This document shows, in pieces, positions 1 to 11,287 of a DNA stretch of 64,000 nt. Under the pieces are notes generated by a model. That model made no database searches. It was not told where the DNA came from and saw nothing but the letters and a program-made list of their open reading frames with translations. The position numbers were made by a program, and so were the translations under genes. Each line of letters starts with the position of its first letter. The stretch's first letter is position 1. The stretch covers positions 4,930,501 through 4,994,500 of the forward strand of contig NZ_CP077094.1 in NCBI RefSeq assembly GCF_014269025.2, in the 5' to 3' direction. The stretch is from Pseudomonas promysalinigenes. GTDB taxonomy: Bacteria; Pseudomonadota; Gammaproteobacteria; Pseudomonadales; Pseudomonadaceae.

Positions 1-725
1 TCGAAGACCTGATCGCCAAGGTTAAGGAAACCGGCGCTGACATCGGCCTGGCCTTCGACGGCGATGGCGACCGTGTGGGCGTGGTGACCAATACCGGCAG
101 CATCGTCTACCCCGACCGCCTGCTGATGCTGTTTGCCCTGGACGTGCTGGAGCGCAATCCAGGTGCTCAGATCATCTTCGACGTCAAATGCACCCGCCGC
201 CTGACCCCGCTGATCGAACAGCACGGTGGCCGTGCGCTGATGTGGAAGACCGGCCACTCGTTGATCAAGAAGAAGATGAAGCAGACCGGCTCGCTGCTGG
301 CGGGTGAAATGAGCGGGCACATCTTCATCAAGGAACGCTGGTACGGTTTCGACGATGGGATCTACAGCGCAGCGCGGCTGCTGGAGATCCTCAGCAAGGC
401 CTCGCAGAGCGCCGAAGACCTGTTCGCCGCCTTCCCGAACGATATTTCCACGCCGGAAATCAATATTGATGTGACCGACGAGGGTAAATTCAGCATCATT
501 GATGCATTGCAACGCGACGCCGATTGGGGCCAAGCCAGCCTGACAACCATCGACGGTGTACGGGTCGACTACCCCAATGGCTGGGGCCTGGTTCGCGCCT
601 CCAACACCACACCGGTGCTGGTATTGCGCTTCGAGGCCGACAGCGCCGCCGAGTTGCAACGTATCAAGGATGTTTTCCGCGCCCAGTTGCTGCGGGTTGC
701 CCCTGAGCTGCAACTGCCGTTCTGA
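1..725 (+). CDS. algC: Phosphomannomutase/phosphoglucomutase AlgC, C-terminal part (5' end outside window)
   Basis: Interconverts mannose-6-P/mannose-1-P and glucose-6-P/glucose-1-P for alginate, LPS and rhamnolipid precursors. The frame is open from base 3 and gives 240 residues. It includes the metal-binding loop DGDGDR (fragment residues 19-24), the sugar-binding GEMSGH loop and the C-terminal phosphate-binding RASNTTP. The family is about 460 residues long, so roughly the first half, with the phosphorylated active-site serine, lies upstream. The start is off the window; a GTG at 75 is internal. argB follows after 30 nt on the same strand, the usual pseudomonad order, and co-transcription is likely. 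Confidence 0.95.
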   Translation, partial: EDLIAKVKETGADIGLAFDGDGDRVGVVTNTGSIVYPDRLLMLFALDVLERNPGAQIIFDVKCTRRLTPLIEQHGGRALMWKTGHSLIKKKMKQTGSLLAGEMSGHIFIKERWYGFDDGIYSAARLLEILSKASQSAEDLFAAFPNDISTPEINIDVTDEGKFSIIDALQRDADWGQASLTTIDGVRVDYPNGWGLVRASNTTPVLVLRFEADSAAELQRIKDVFRAQLLRVAPELQLPF

Positions 726-1664
<939 letters not shown>

Positions 1665-1681
1665 CCTGTACTAACCGCTTC

Positions 1682-1743
1682 GCGGGCAAACCCGCCCCAC
1701 CGGAAAGTCACTGCGCTCCAGCGGCAGTACCGTACCGGTGGGG
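1682..1743. repeat. Degenerate REP-like palindrome between argB and pyrE
   Basis: A REP core GCGGG(caaa)CCCGC at 1682-1695 is followed by CCCCACCGG (1695-1703), which pairs with CCGGTGGGG (1735-1743). The core resembles the P. putida REP family found elsewhere in the window. It lies in the 3' region between convergent genes, where it may stabilise mRNA ends. Confidence 0.6.
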
Positions 1744-1777
1744 CTCACCTGCGAAAAAGCGCCGCTACAGGCAACAA

Positions 1778-1809
1778 AAAAGGCGACCCTCTCACGAAGG
1801 TCGCCTTTT
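1778..1809. terminator. Bidirectional intrinsic terminator between argB and pyrE
   Basis: AAAAGGCGACC (1778-1788) pairs with GGTCGCCTTTT (1799-1809). On the minus strand, the pyrE direction, the stem ends in a run of T. The flanking A-run also lets it work for argB. Confidence 0.85.
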
Positions 1810-1826
1810 GCATTACCAAGCCAGGA

Positions 1827-2468
1827 TCAGATCCCGTACTGCGCCCGATAAGCCTCGACAGCCGGCAGGTGCTGCTTGAGCTGCGGGTCGTCTGCCAGGA
1901 ATTCCAGCACCTGGGTCAGCGAAACGATGCTGACCACCGGAATGCCGAAGTCACGTTCCACTTCCTGGATCGCCGACAGCTCGCCATTGCCGCGCTCTTC
2001 GCGGTTAAGCGCGATCAGCACGCCAGCGGCCTTGGCCTGCTGTGCACTGATGATCTGCATGACTTCGCGAATCGCCGTACCGGCAGTGATCACGTCGTCG
2101 ATGATCAGGACATCACCAGCCAAGGGGGCGCCTACCAGGCTGCCGCCTTCGCCGTGATCCTTGGCTTCCTTGCGGTTGAAGCACCAAGGCACGTCGAGCT
2201 GATGCTGCTCGGCCAAAGCCACGGCAGTGGCTGCCGCCAGGGGAATACCCTTGTAGGCTGGGCCGAACAGCACGTCGAAGGGGATCTTGCTATCAACGAT
2301 GGCTGCCGCGTAGCAGCGGCCCAGTTGGGCCAGGGCGGAACCTGTGTTGAACAGGCCGGCATTGAAGAAATACGGGCTGGTACGCCCCGATTTCAGGGTG
2401 AATTCACCGAAGCGCAGCACGCCGCGATCGATGGCAAAACGGATGAAGTCGCGCTGATACGGCTGCAT
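1827..2468 (-). CDS. pyrE: Orotate phosphoribosyltransferase PyrE
   Basis: Makes orotidine-5'-phosphate from orotate and PRPP in de novo pyrimidine synthesis. The 213-residue protein starts [12 protein letters not shown] and carries the type-I PRTase PRPP-binding motif [13 protein letters not shown] (near residues 120-132) and the upstream [11 protein letters not shown] loop. Its length is normal. It is transcribed convergently with argB and divergently from crc, with about 80 bp between the pyrE and crc starts. Confidence 0.97.
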   Translation of the reverse strand: MQPYQRDFIRFAIDRGVLRFGEFTLKSGRTSPYFFNAGLFNTGSALAQLGRCYAAAIVDSKIPFDVLFGPAYKGIPLAAATAVALAEQHQLDVPWCFNRKEAKDHGEGGSLVGAPLAGDVLIIDDVITAGTAIREVMQIISAQQAKAAGVLIALNREERGNGELSAIQEVERDFGIPVVSIVSLTQVLEFLADDPQLKQHLPAVEAYRAQYGI

Positions 2469-2548
2469 GTAAAGTCCCGGACACCACGGATTTAGCTAAA
2501 TGGGTTGAGCTCGGGTATCATACACGCACGAGATTTTTGGGGCCATTT

Positions 2549-3328
2549 ATGCGGATCATCAGTGTGAACGTGAATGGCATTCAGGCTGCGGCCGAGCGTG
2601 GTTTGCTCAGCTGGTTGCAAGCCCAGAATGCCGACGTCATCTGCCTTCAGGATACCCGCGCCTCGGCCTTTGAACTCGACGACCCAGCTTTCCAGCTCGA
2701 TGGCTATTTCCTTTATGCCTGCGACGCGGAGGTACCCGCCCAAGGTGGTGTGGCACTTTATTCGCGCATGCAGCCCAAGGCAGTCATCACCGGCCTGGGT
2801 TTCGAGACAGCCGACCGCTACGGGCGTTACCTGCAAGCAGATTTCGACAAAGTCAGTATTGCCAGCCTGCTGCTGCCTTCGGGCATGAACGGCGACGAAG
2901 ACTTGAACCAGAAATTCAAGTTGATGGACGACTTCGCCAAGTACCTGGACAAGCAGCGTCGCAAACGTCGCGAGTACATCTACTGCGGCTCGTTCTACGT
3001 GGCACAGCAGAAGCTGGACATCAAGAACTGGCGTGACAGCCAGCAATCGCCGGGCTTCCTGCCGCCGGAACGGGCATGGATGGATGCGATTACAGGCGAC
3101 ATGGGTTATGTCGATGCCCTGCGCGAAGTCAGCCGTGAAGGCGACCAGTACAGCTGGTGGCCGGACAACGAGCAGGCCGAGATGCTCAACCTGGGCTACC
3201 GGTTCGACTACCAGATCCTCACGCCGGGCCTGCGCCGCTTCGTGCGCAATGCCCGGCTGCCGCGTCAGCCGCGCTTCTCGCAACATGCGCCGCTGATCGT
3301 CGACTACGACTGGACGTTGACCATCTGA
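2549..3328 (+). CDS. crc: Catabolite repression control protein Crc
   Basis: Crc acts with Hfq to block translation of mRNAs carrying A-rich catabolite-activity motifs. The ATG at 2549 (MRIISVNVNGIQ) gives 259 residues, the known Crc length; a TTG at 2537 in the same frame is rejected for that reason. The fold is exonuclease III-like, with NVNGIQAAAERGL at the N-terminus. Key nuclease residues are altered: LQDTRA instead of the usual LQ-Glu-TK, and SQHAP instead of SDHAP, consistent with a non-nuclease role. The gene stands alone between divergent pyrE and convergent rph. Confidence 0.97.
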   Translation: MRIISVNVNGIQAAAERGLLSWLQAQNADVICLQDTRASAFELDDPAFQLDGYFLYACDAEVPAQGGVALYSRMQPKAVITGLGFETADRYGRYLQADFDKVSIASLLLPSGMNGDEDLNQKFKLMDDFAKYLDKQRRKRREYIYCGSFYVAQQKLDIKNWRDSQQSPGFLPPERAWMDAITGDMGYVDALREVSREGDQYSWWPDNEQAEMLNLGYRFDYQILTPGLRRFVRNARLPRQPRFSQHAPLIVDYDWTLTI

Positions 3329-3343
3329 AGCATCATGAAGCAT

Positions 3344-3375
3344 AAAAAAAGCCGACTTCACGTCGGCTTTTTTTT
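3344..3375. terminator. Bidirectional terminator between crc and rph
   Basis: AAAAAAAGCCGAC (3344-3356) pairs with GTCGGCTTTTTTT (3362-3374). There are A and T runs on both flanks, so it serves both convergent genes. Confidence 0.9.
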
Positions 3376-3389
3376 ACCTGCAGGAGCTG

Positions 3390-4112
3390 TCAGTCAGCCA
3401 GGGCGGCCTGCTGCAGTTCGAAGATTTCGGTCATGCCCTTTTGCGCCAGCGCCAGCATGGCGTTGAAGTCTTCAGGCTGGAATGGCGCACCTTCGGCGGT
3501 ACCCTGGACTTCAATGAAACCGCCGGCACTGGTCATGACCACATTCAGGTCAGTTTCGGCAGCGGAGTCTTCCAGGTAGTCCAGGTCCAATACGGCCTCG
3601 CCTTGGTACATACCCACCGAGACAGCAGCGATCATGTGCTTGAGCGGATTGCCGCCTTTAAGGCCACCGCGCTTCTTGATCACGGCCAGCGCGTCGCAAA
3701 GGGCGACCATGGCGCCAGTGATGGACGCGGTGCGGGTACCGCCGTCGGCCTGGATCACGTCACAGTCGATGTACAGCGTGATGTCACCGAGCTTGCTCAT
3801 GTCCAGCGCGGCGCGCAGCGAACGGCCGATCAGGCGCTGGATCTCTAGGGTACGGCCACCTTGCTTGCCACGGCTGGCCTCGCGCTGGTTCCGCTCGCCG
3901 GTAGAGCGCGGCAGCATGCCGTATTCGGCGGTCAGCCAGCCTTGGCCCTGGCCTTTGAGGAAGCGCGGTACGCCGTTTTCGACGCTGACCGTGCAGATGA
4001 CCTTGGTGTCACCGAACTCGACCAGTACCGACCCTTCGGCGTGCTTGGTGTAGTTGCGGGTGATGCGGATCGAGCGGAGCTGATCGGCGGCGCGACCACT
4101 TGGACGTTTCAT
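3390..4112 (-). CDS. rph: Ribonuclease PH
   Basis: A phosphate-dependent 3'-5' exoribonuclease that trims tRNA 3' ends. The frame is open further upstream, but the start [15 protein letters not shown] at 4112 is chosen because it is the conserved family N-terminus and gives the usual length of about 240 residues. The catalytic-domain segment [19 protein letters not shown] is present, as is an intact C-terminus. It is divergent from yicC, with about 205 bp between starts, and convergent with crc. Confidence 0.97.
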   Translation of the reverse strand: MKRPSGRAADQLRSIRITRNYTKHAEGSVLVEFGDTKVICTVSVENGVPRFLKGQGQGWLTAEYGMLPRSTGERNQREASRGKQGGRTLEIQRLIGRSLRAALDMSKLGDITLYIDCDVIQADGGTRTASITGAMVALCDALAVIKKRGGLKGGNPLKHMIAAVSVGMYQGEAVLDLDYLEDSAAETDLNVVMTSAGGFIEVQGTAEGAPFQPEDFNAMLALAQKGMTEIFELQQAALAD

Positions 4113-4317
4113 CTGGGATACCTGTACTGGGACTTTGAATCTGCCGGCCATTATAGAGCCCGTGGCCCGCAGAGGACATGCCTATTGTCGCGCGCCTGGC
4201 AGCCTGTCGCCTTTTCCCATTTGTGCGCACCTGCTCTGTAACATGGCCGGATTGGGCGCCAAGGGCGCACTGCGCTACAATCGCGCGCCTTCAATTCATT
4301 TACACGAGGTAGTTCCC

Positions 4318-5851
<1,534 letters not shown>

Positions 5852-5855
5852 AACG

Positions 5856-5880
5856 GAAGGGGCCGCATAGCGGCCCCTTC
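5856..5880. terminator. Bidirectional terminator between gmk and the APC permease
   Basis: GAAGGGGCCG (5856-5865) pairs with CGGCCCCTTC (5871-5880) around a 5-nt loop. It sits between two convergent stop codons. A long T run is lacking. Confidence 0.7.
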
Positions 5881-5882
5881 GT

Positions 5883-7421
5883 TCATTCCGGCAATGGCAA
5901 CGTGGCCTGCTGACGCAAGGTCGCGCCCAGGAAGTAAGCCGGTGCGCGCATCCGCGAGATCATCATCAGCACGATCCCCAGCGCCGAGATGATCGCCGCG
6001 ATCACGAACACCAGGCCCACCCCCGCCACATGCGAGCCGCTGCCGAATTCCGGTGAGGCGCTGTCGATGACTGTCCGCACGAAAATCACCGAAAGGATCA
6101 CCCCGCCCACCAGGGGGCACAGGCCGCGCATGAAGAAGTGGCGCAAGCTGCCGAACAGGCTGCTGCGGAAGTACCAGACACAGGCAAAGGCCGTGAGTGA
6201 GTAATAGAAGCAGATCATCATGCCCAGGGCTGTGATGGTATCGGCCAGCACGTTCTCGCTCAGGGTGCGCATGGTGACGTAGAACAGCCCCGCCGCAACG
6301 CCAGCACAGATGGTCGCATAACGCGGGGTCTGCGAACGCGGGCAGACGCTGGCGAACTTCTGCGGCACCGCGCCGTAGTACCCCATGGCTAGCAACGTGC
6401 GGGCCGGCGACACGAAGGTCGACTGCAGCGACGCTGCAGTGCTGGCCAGCACGGCGATCGACATCAGAATCGCAAGCGGCCCCATCACCGGGCCTGCCAG
6501 GTGGGCAAACACGTTTTCCTGGATGCGCGGGTTATTCAGGCCCAGACCCTGCTCGCTGATGCCGGCGAACTGCAACGTGGCGATGGCGGTGATCAGGTAT
6601 AGGCCAAGGATCAGCAGCACTGTCCAGGTTGCTGCTTTGCCTGGCACCTCTTCGCTGCCGACCGACTCTTCGCTGACCGTCAGGCAAACGTCCCAACCCC
6701 AGAAAATAAAGATCGACAATGACAGCCCGGCAGCGAACGCCGAGAACGACTCGACGCCAAACGGGTTGAACCAGGCGAAATCGAAGGCCAGCGGTGGCGG
6801 TGCGGTAGCGCCGCCGAAGGCCGCGAAGGCGAAGCCAAGCAATACCAACAGTTGTAGCGCCACCAAACCGTACTGCACGGTCATGGTGGTGGCCATGCCG
6901 CGGCAGCAAATCCACACTGCCAGTGCGATGAACACACAACAGGTGGCGATGTTGACTAACAGGTTGTCGGCCAAGGCTGCCAGGCCGTGGTGGCCAGTGA
7001 TCTGGCTAAGGAACAGGTAGAAAAAGTCGACGGCAACCCCCGCCAGGTTGGACAACACGATGGTAGTGGCAACCACCAGCCCCCAGCCACCGATCCAGCC
7101 GATCATCGGGCCGAACGCCCGGGCCGACCAGGTAAACGAAGTGCCGCTGTCCGGCTCGGCGGAATTGAGCTCCCGGTAGCCCAAGGCAACCAGCAACATC
7201 GGCAGGAAACCGACGATGAACACGGCAGGAAGATGAGCACCGACCTCACGTACGGTTGGGCCAAGGGCGCCGGTGAGGGTGTAGACCGGCGCAATGGTGG
7301 AAATGCCAAGTACCACGCTGGCCAGCAGGCCAAGGCGGCCTTTGGCTAGCCCTTTGCTGCGTTGAATGGTGCCCGAGTCGGCCACATCGGGTGGGCGGCC
7401 GGCTTCTGTGTAATTGCTCAT
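5883..7421 (-). CDS. APC-superfamily amino acid/polyamine permease
   Basis: A 512-residue cytoplasmic-membrane transporter with about 12 hydrophobic segments. The N-terminal transport motif region reads GLLASVVLGISTIAPVYT. Its C-terminal tail is short and cytoplasmic. It lies beside, and on the same strand as, a PuuD/SpuA-like hydrolase and a glutamine-synthetase-like gene, so uptake of a polyamine, GABA or related amine is the best guess. The substrate cannot be read from sequence. The 118 bp separating it from the hydrolase gene may hold its own promoter. Confidence 0.85.
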   Translation of the reverse strand: MSNYTEAGRPPDVADSGTIQRSKGLAKGRLGLLASVVLGISTIAPVYTLTGALGPTVREVGAHLPAVFIVGFLPMLLVALGYRELNSAEPDSGTSFTWSARAFGPMIGWIGGWGLVVATTIVLSNLAGVAVDFFYLFLSQITGHHGLAALADNLLVNIATCCVFIALAVWICCRGMATTMTVQYGLVALQLLVLLGFAFAAFGGATAPPPLAFDFAWFNPFGVESFSAFAAGLSLSIFIFWGWDVCLTVSEESVGSEEVPGKAATWTVLLILGLYLITAIATLQFAGISEQGLGLNNPRIQENVFAHLAGPVMGPLAILMSIAVLASTAASLQSTFVSPARTLLAMGYYGAVPQKFASVCPRSQTPRYATICAGVAAGLFYVTMRTLSENVLADTITALGMMICFYYSLTAFACVWYFRSSLFGSLRHFFMRGLCPLVGGVILSVIFVRTVIDSASPEFGSGSHVAGVGLVFVIAAIISALGIVLMMISRMRAPAYFLGATLRQQATLPLPE

Positions 7422-7539
7422 GAGTTTATGCCGTAACTATTGGAATTGTTTTCACAGGCCCCGTTCCCAAGGCCTGCTTCCACTCATTGAAAGCGCGCTG
7501 CCGGTTGAGCGTCATCCCGGACTTTTACCTGACTGATGG

Positions 7540-8295
7540 TCAGGCCCCTCGTGCAGCATGGGCAATGCAGGCCTCGCGGAACGCCTGGAAAAGACGCCGG
7601 GAGACCGGGTTGTCGGCGAAACGCCATTCAGGGTGCCATTGCACGCCAAGCACAAAGCCTGGCGCATCGGGCATGGACACCGCTTCGATCAGGCCATCCG
7701 GTGCCCGTGCCTCGATCCGCAGGCCTGGGGCCAAGCGGTCGATGCCCTGGCTGTGCAGCGAGTTGACCTCAAACTGTGCAGCCAGGCCCAGGCGCTCGAA
7801 CAACCCGCCAGGTTCGACGCTGACAGGGTGGCGAGGACCGTATTGCACCTGCAGGGGCGCATCCTCAGGTTCGCGATGGTCCAGGTAGCCGGGCAGTTCC
7901 TGCACGCGTTGGTGCAGGCTGCCGCCCAGGGCTACGTTCAATTCCTGGAAGCCACGGCAGATGCAAAACACCGGCACGCCTGCTGCAATTGCTGCCTGCA
8001 GCAACGGCAAGGTCAGGCGGTCACGGGCAACGTCGTGACGTGTGCCATCGGCGCTGGCGGGGCCATTGTAATGATGCGGCTCGATATTAGAAGGCGAGCC
8101 GGTGAAAACAATGCCGTCGAGCCGGGCCAGCAAGGCCTGGCTGTCGCTGCCACCATCACGGGCCGGCAGAATCAGCGGCAACCCGGCGAAGCCCGCTGCC
8201 TCGACATACTTGTCACCTACCGTATGCGACGAGTTCTTCCCCACCTGCTGGCGGCAGGCGCTGATACCGATCAAAGGGACCGCAATTGCGCTCAT
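7540..8295 (-). CDS. Gamma-glutamyl-gamma-aminobutyrate hydrolase family protein (PuuD/SpuA-like)
   Basis: A class I glutamine-amidotransferase-like hydrolase expected to release GABA or an amine acid from its gamma-glutamyl conjugate in the cytoplasm. The start MSAIAVPLIGISACRQ at 8295 gives 251 residues, the family length; the upstream frame only covers the neighbouring gene. The nucleophile region is VFCICRGFQELNVALGG, and the His/Glu pair lies in VQWHPEW. It starts 4 nt after the stop of the glutamine-synthetase-like gene, so the two are co-transcribed and plausibly form a gamma-glutamylation cycle. A CCTGAC/GTCAGG hairpin overlaps its stop and may be a weak terminator. Confidence 0.9.
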   Translation of the reverse strand: MSAIAVPLIGISACRQQVGKNSSHTVGDKYVEAAGFAGLPLILPARDGGSDSQALLARLDGIVFTGSPSNIEPHHYNGPASADGTRHDVARDRLTLPLLQAAIAAGVPVFCICRGFQELNVALGGSLHQRVQELPGYLDHREPEDAPLQVQYGPRHPVSVEPGGLFERLGLAAQFEVNSLHSQGIDRLAPGLRIEARAPDGLIEAVSMPDAPGFVLGVQWHPEWRFADNPVSRRLFQAFREACIAHAARGA

Positions 8296-8299
8296 GGGC

Positions 8300-9682
8300 T
8301 TACACCGTGTGCAGGTACCAGTTGTACTCGAGGTCGGAAATCGAAACTTCGAACTCGGCCAGCTCACTTTCCTTGCAGGCCACGAAGATATCAATGTAGT
8401 CCGGGCTGATGTATTGGTTGAGCACTTCACTGTCATCCAGCGCGCGCAAGGCATCGCGCAGGTTGTTCGGCAGGCTCTGCTCCAGTTGCTCGTAGGAGTT
8501 GCCTTCGATGGGGGGGCCGGGCTCGACCTTGCTGGTCAAACCGTGATGGATACCGGCTAGGATGGCCGCCAGCATCAGATAGGGGTTGGCATCAGCGCCT
8601 GCGACACGGTGCTCGATGCGAACGTTCTCGCTGCTATCGGTGGGAACGCGAACGGCTACGGTGCGGTTGTCCAGGCCCCAGCTTGGCGCGTTCGGCACGT
8701 AGAACTGCGCGCCGAAGCGGCGGTAGGAGTTGATGTTCGGGCATAGAAAGGCCATCGACGCTGGCATGGTCTCGAGCACCCCGCCGATGGCATGGCGCAG
8801 GGCATCGCTTTGCAGCGGGTCTTCATGGGCGAAGATGTTCTTGCCGGTTTTCTTGTCCAGCAGCGAGATGTGCACGTGCAAACCGTTGCCCGCCTGGCCC
8901 GGATAGGGCTTGGCCATGAATGTGGTGTCCATTTCATGGTCGTAGGCGACGTTCTTGATCAGCCGCTTGAGCAGGATCGCATAATCGCAGGCTTTCAATG
9001 GGTCGGCGACGTGATGCAGGTTGACCTCAAATTGCGCCGGGGCACTTTCCTTGACGATGGCGTCAGCCGGCAGCCCTTGCTCCTTGGCGGCTTCGAGCAT
9101 GTCCTGAAGGCAGTCGGCGTATTCGTCGAGGTCGTCGATCAGGTACACCTGAGTCGACTGCGGGCGCTTGCCCGAGATGGGCGAGCGCGGCGGTTGCGGG
9201 CGGCCGTTGAGGTTGTCCTGATCGATCAGGTAGAACTCCAGTTCGAACGCGGCGCAGATATCCAGGCCCATGGCGTCGAACTTGCTCACCACCTGGCGCA
9301 GCACTTCGCGTGGGTCGGCGAAGAACGGCGCACCGTCGAGTTCGTGCATGGTCATCAGCAACTGGGCGGTGGGGCGCTTTTGCCACGGCTCGTCCGACAG
9401 CGTGCCGGCAATTGGGTAACAGATGCGGTCGGCATCGCCGATGTCCAGGCCCAGGCCTGTGCTTTCGACAGTCGAGCCGTTGATGTCGAGGGCGAACAAC
9501 GAGGCCGGCAGGTTGATGCCTTTTTCGTACACCTTGTGCAGGCTGGCGCGCTCGATGCGCTTGCCGCGTACCACGCCGTTCATGTCGGAAATCAGCAGGT
9601 CGACGTACTGCGTATCCGGATGGGCCTGAAGAAAGTCATTCATCTCGCTGGAAGTACTGGCGCACGGGGTGACCGACGTCAT
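8300..9682 (-). CDS. Glutamine synthetase-like gamma-glutamylpolyamine synthetase
   Basis: A 460-residue type-III-like glutamine synthetase homologue of the PuuA/Spu group, which ligates glutamate to a polyamine or other amine using ATP. Visible features are a beta-grasp N-terminal domain (VDLLISDMNGVVRGKR), an active-site loop GNGLHVHISLLD, a glycine/proline-rich block with NAPSWGLDNRTVAVRVP, and RIEHRVAGADANPYLMLAA. The MTSVTPCASTSS start gives the normal length. It is upstream of the PuuD/SpuA-like hydrolase and divergent from a LysR regulator. The true amine substrate is not determinable here. Confidence 0.9.
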   Translation of the reverse strand: MTSVTPCASTSSEMNDFLQAHPDTQYVDLLISDMNGVVRGKRIERASLHKVYEKGINLPASLFALDINGSTVESTGLGLDIGDADRICYPIAGTLSDEPWQKRPTAQLLMTMHELDGAPFFADPREVLRQVVSKFDAMGLDICAAFELEFYLIDQDNLNGRPQPPRSPISGKRPQSTQVYLIDDLDEYADCLQDMLEAAKEQGLPADAIVKESAPAQFEVNLHHVADPLKACDYAILLKRLIKNVAYDHEMDTTFMAKPYPGQAGNGLHVHISLLDKKTGKNIFAHEDPLQSDALRHAIGGVLETMPASMAFLCPNINSYRRFGAQFYVPNAPSWGLDNRTVAVRVPTDSSENVRIEHRVAGADANPYLMLAAILAGIHHGLTSKVEPGPPIEGNSYEQLEQSLPNNLRDALRALDDSEVLNQYISPDYIDIFVACKESELAEFEVSISDLEYNWYLHTV

Positions 9683-9888
9683 GGCTTACATCCTATGATT
9701 TGCTGCGGCGATGTGGGGGTACGGCTGGCGCCTCACGGGCGACGATGGTTGCAGCTGTTGTTGTTTTTCACTTTCCCATCGTGGGGATTGATGACCCGAC
9801 CGGGCGCATTGATTCCCGGGGGCCGTTTCACTATAAAATGGCCCTAGCGCAACAGACATTGGCATTTCGGCAAGCAGAGCGTGCACCC

Positions 9889-10761
9889 ATGCAATATCAA
9901 ATCACCCACGCCGACCTCTCCCTGGTACTGGCACTGGAACGCGGGCGCTCATTGGCAAAGGCCGCCGAACTGCTCAAGGTCGACGTTTCCACGGTGTTCC
10001 GCTCGATCCGTCGGCTGGAGTCGGCACTGGGCACCGCGCTGTTCGTGAAAAGCCGCAAGGGCTACCTGCCGACCGACACGGCCCAGGCCCTGGCCGAACA
10101 GGCCGAACGCGCCGAGCAGGCGCTTGAGGCTGCGCGCATCGCCATGACCAGCGGTGAGCAAGTGGTCAGCGGCACCGTGCGCTTGACCTGCACCGAGGCG
10201 GTGATGCACAGCCTGCTACTGCCCGCGCTGGCTGTGTTCATGCCGAACTACCCGGCGTTGTCGCTGGAGATGGGCACCTCCAACACCTTCGCCAACCTCA
10301 GCCGGCGTGACGCGGACATCGCCCTGCGCCTGACCAACACTCCGCCAGAACATTTGGTCGGGCGCTGCCTGGGTTCGACCTCCTATGTGATTTGCGGTCA
10401 GCCGCAATGGCGCGAGCGCTTGAATGAATCGCCCAGCAGCGTGCCGTGGATCGCCCCCGACGATTCGATGCAGGACCACCCCACCGTGGTCTGGCGCAAC
10501 CAGCAGTATCCTGGGTTAAGCCCGCGCTACCAGTGCAGTGGCATGTCGACCATCGCCCAGTTGGTCAGCGCCGGGTTAGGCGTCGCAGCGCTGCCTGACT
10601 ATATGGTCGATGCCTTACCGGGGGTGGATGCGTTGAGCGGGGCGCTGCCAGGGTGCGATACCCAGCTGTGGCTGCTGACCCGCCCGGACTGCCGGGCACT
10701 CCGGTCGGTGCAGACGTTGTTCGAAGAACTGACGCCGCTGTTGCGGGATGCAATGCTCTGA
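9889..10761 (+). CDS. LysR-family transcriptional regulator
   Basis: A 290-residue regulator from the ATG at 9889 (MQYQITHADLSLVLALERG). The frame is open to 9700, but that stretch is the intergenic region and is not conserved-looking. The helix-turn-helix spans about residues 20-60 and includes KAAELLKVDVSTVFRSIRRLE; the effector domain follows. It is divergent from the polyamine gamma-glutamylation genes, with 206 bp between starts, so it is the natural candidate for their regulator. This is inferred from position only. Confidence 0.88.
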   Translation: MQYQITHADLSLVLALERGRSLAKAAELLKVDVSTVFRSIRRLESALGTALFVKSRKGYLPTDTAQALAEQAERAEQALEAARIAMTSGEQVVSGTVRLTCTEAVMHSLLLPALAVFMPNYPALSLEMGTSNTFANLSRRDADIALRLTNTPPEHLVGRCLGSTSYVICGQPQWRERLNESPSSVPWIAPDDSMQDHPTVVWRNQQYPGLSPRYQCSGMSTIAQLVSAGLGVAALPDYMVDALPGVDALSGALPGCDTQLWLLTRPDCRALRSVQTLFEELTPLLRDAML

Positions 10762-10964
10762 GGTTATCGTCAGAACAGGCATCGAAGAGCTCTGCTGCGG
10801 CCCTTTCGCGGTTGAACCTGCGCCCAACGGGTACGATGACATCAACGGCTTGCGGGAGTCTGGATAAAACAGCGCTTCCCTATTGGCTGGTGATTTTTTA
10901 AACTATCGAGTCCGCCTGCCCGTATTGGGCTGCACGCCTATCGCATTTGCTACTGAGGAAGACC

Positions 10965-11228
10965 ATGGCCCGCGTAACTGTTGAAGACTGCCTGGAACAC
11001 GTGGATAACCGTTTTGAGCTGGTCATGCTCTCGACCAAGCGTGCCCGTCAACTGGCTACCGGCGGCAAAGAGCCACGCGTAGCATGGGAAAACGACAAAC
11101 CGACCGTGGTCGCCCTGCGCGAAATCGCCGAAGGCATCGTGACCCCTGAGTTCATCGCTGCAGAAGAGATCGTCACCGAGGATCCGGTCTTCGCCGCGTT
11201 CGAGGACGAGTCCAACGAGGCTGTCTGA
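10965..11228 (+). CDS. rpoZ: RNA polymerase omega subunit
   Basis: A small subunit that assists beta' folding and assembly of RNA polymerase and contributes to the ppGpp response. The ATG at 10965 ([20 protein letters not shown]) gives 87 residues, the usual size. It is preceded by a GAGGAA ribosome-binding site at about 10955. The ORF reaches back to 10947, but the conserved N-terminus decides the start. The gene precedes spoT by 59 nt, the classical rpoZ-spoT arrangement. Confidence 0.97.
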   Translation: MARVTVEDCLEHVDNRFELVMLSTKRARQLATGGKEPRVAWENDKPTVVALREIAEGIVTPEFIAAEEIVTEDPVFAAFEDESNEAV

Positions 11229-11287
11229 TCCATGCCCTGTCGACGTCGCGCGGCACAAGGCCCTCTTGCTCGGCAAGAGGTGAAACC

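Noticed and set aside
2491..2521. Sigma-70 promoter for crc
   Set aside because: TATCAT at 2516-2521 is -10-like, but no -35 at proper spacing was found.
10762..10964. Small gene in the gap before rpoZ
   Set aside because: Short open frames here lack conserved sequence or start signals; the gap more likely holds the rpoZ-spoT promoter.
11004..11012. DnaA box in rpoZ (CGTGGATAA) and at 20956-20964 (TGTGGATAC)
   Set aside because: Single one-mismatch copies occur by chance every few kb; unlike the 54-kb array they are isolated.
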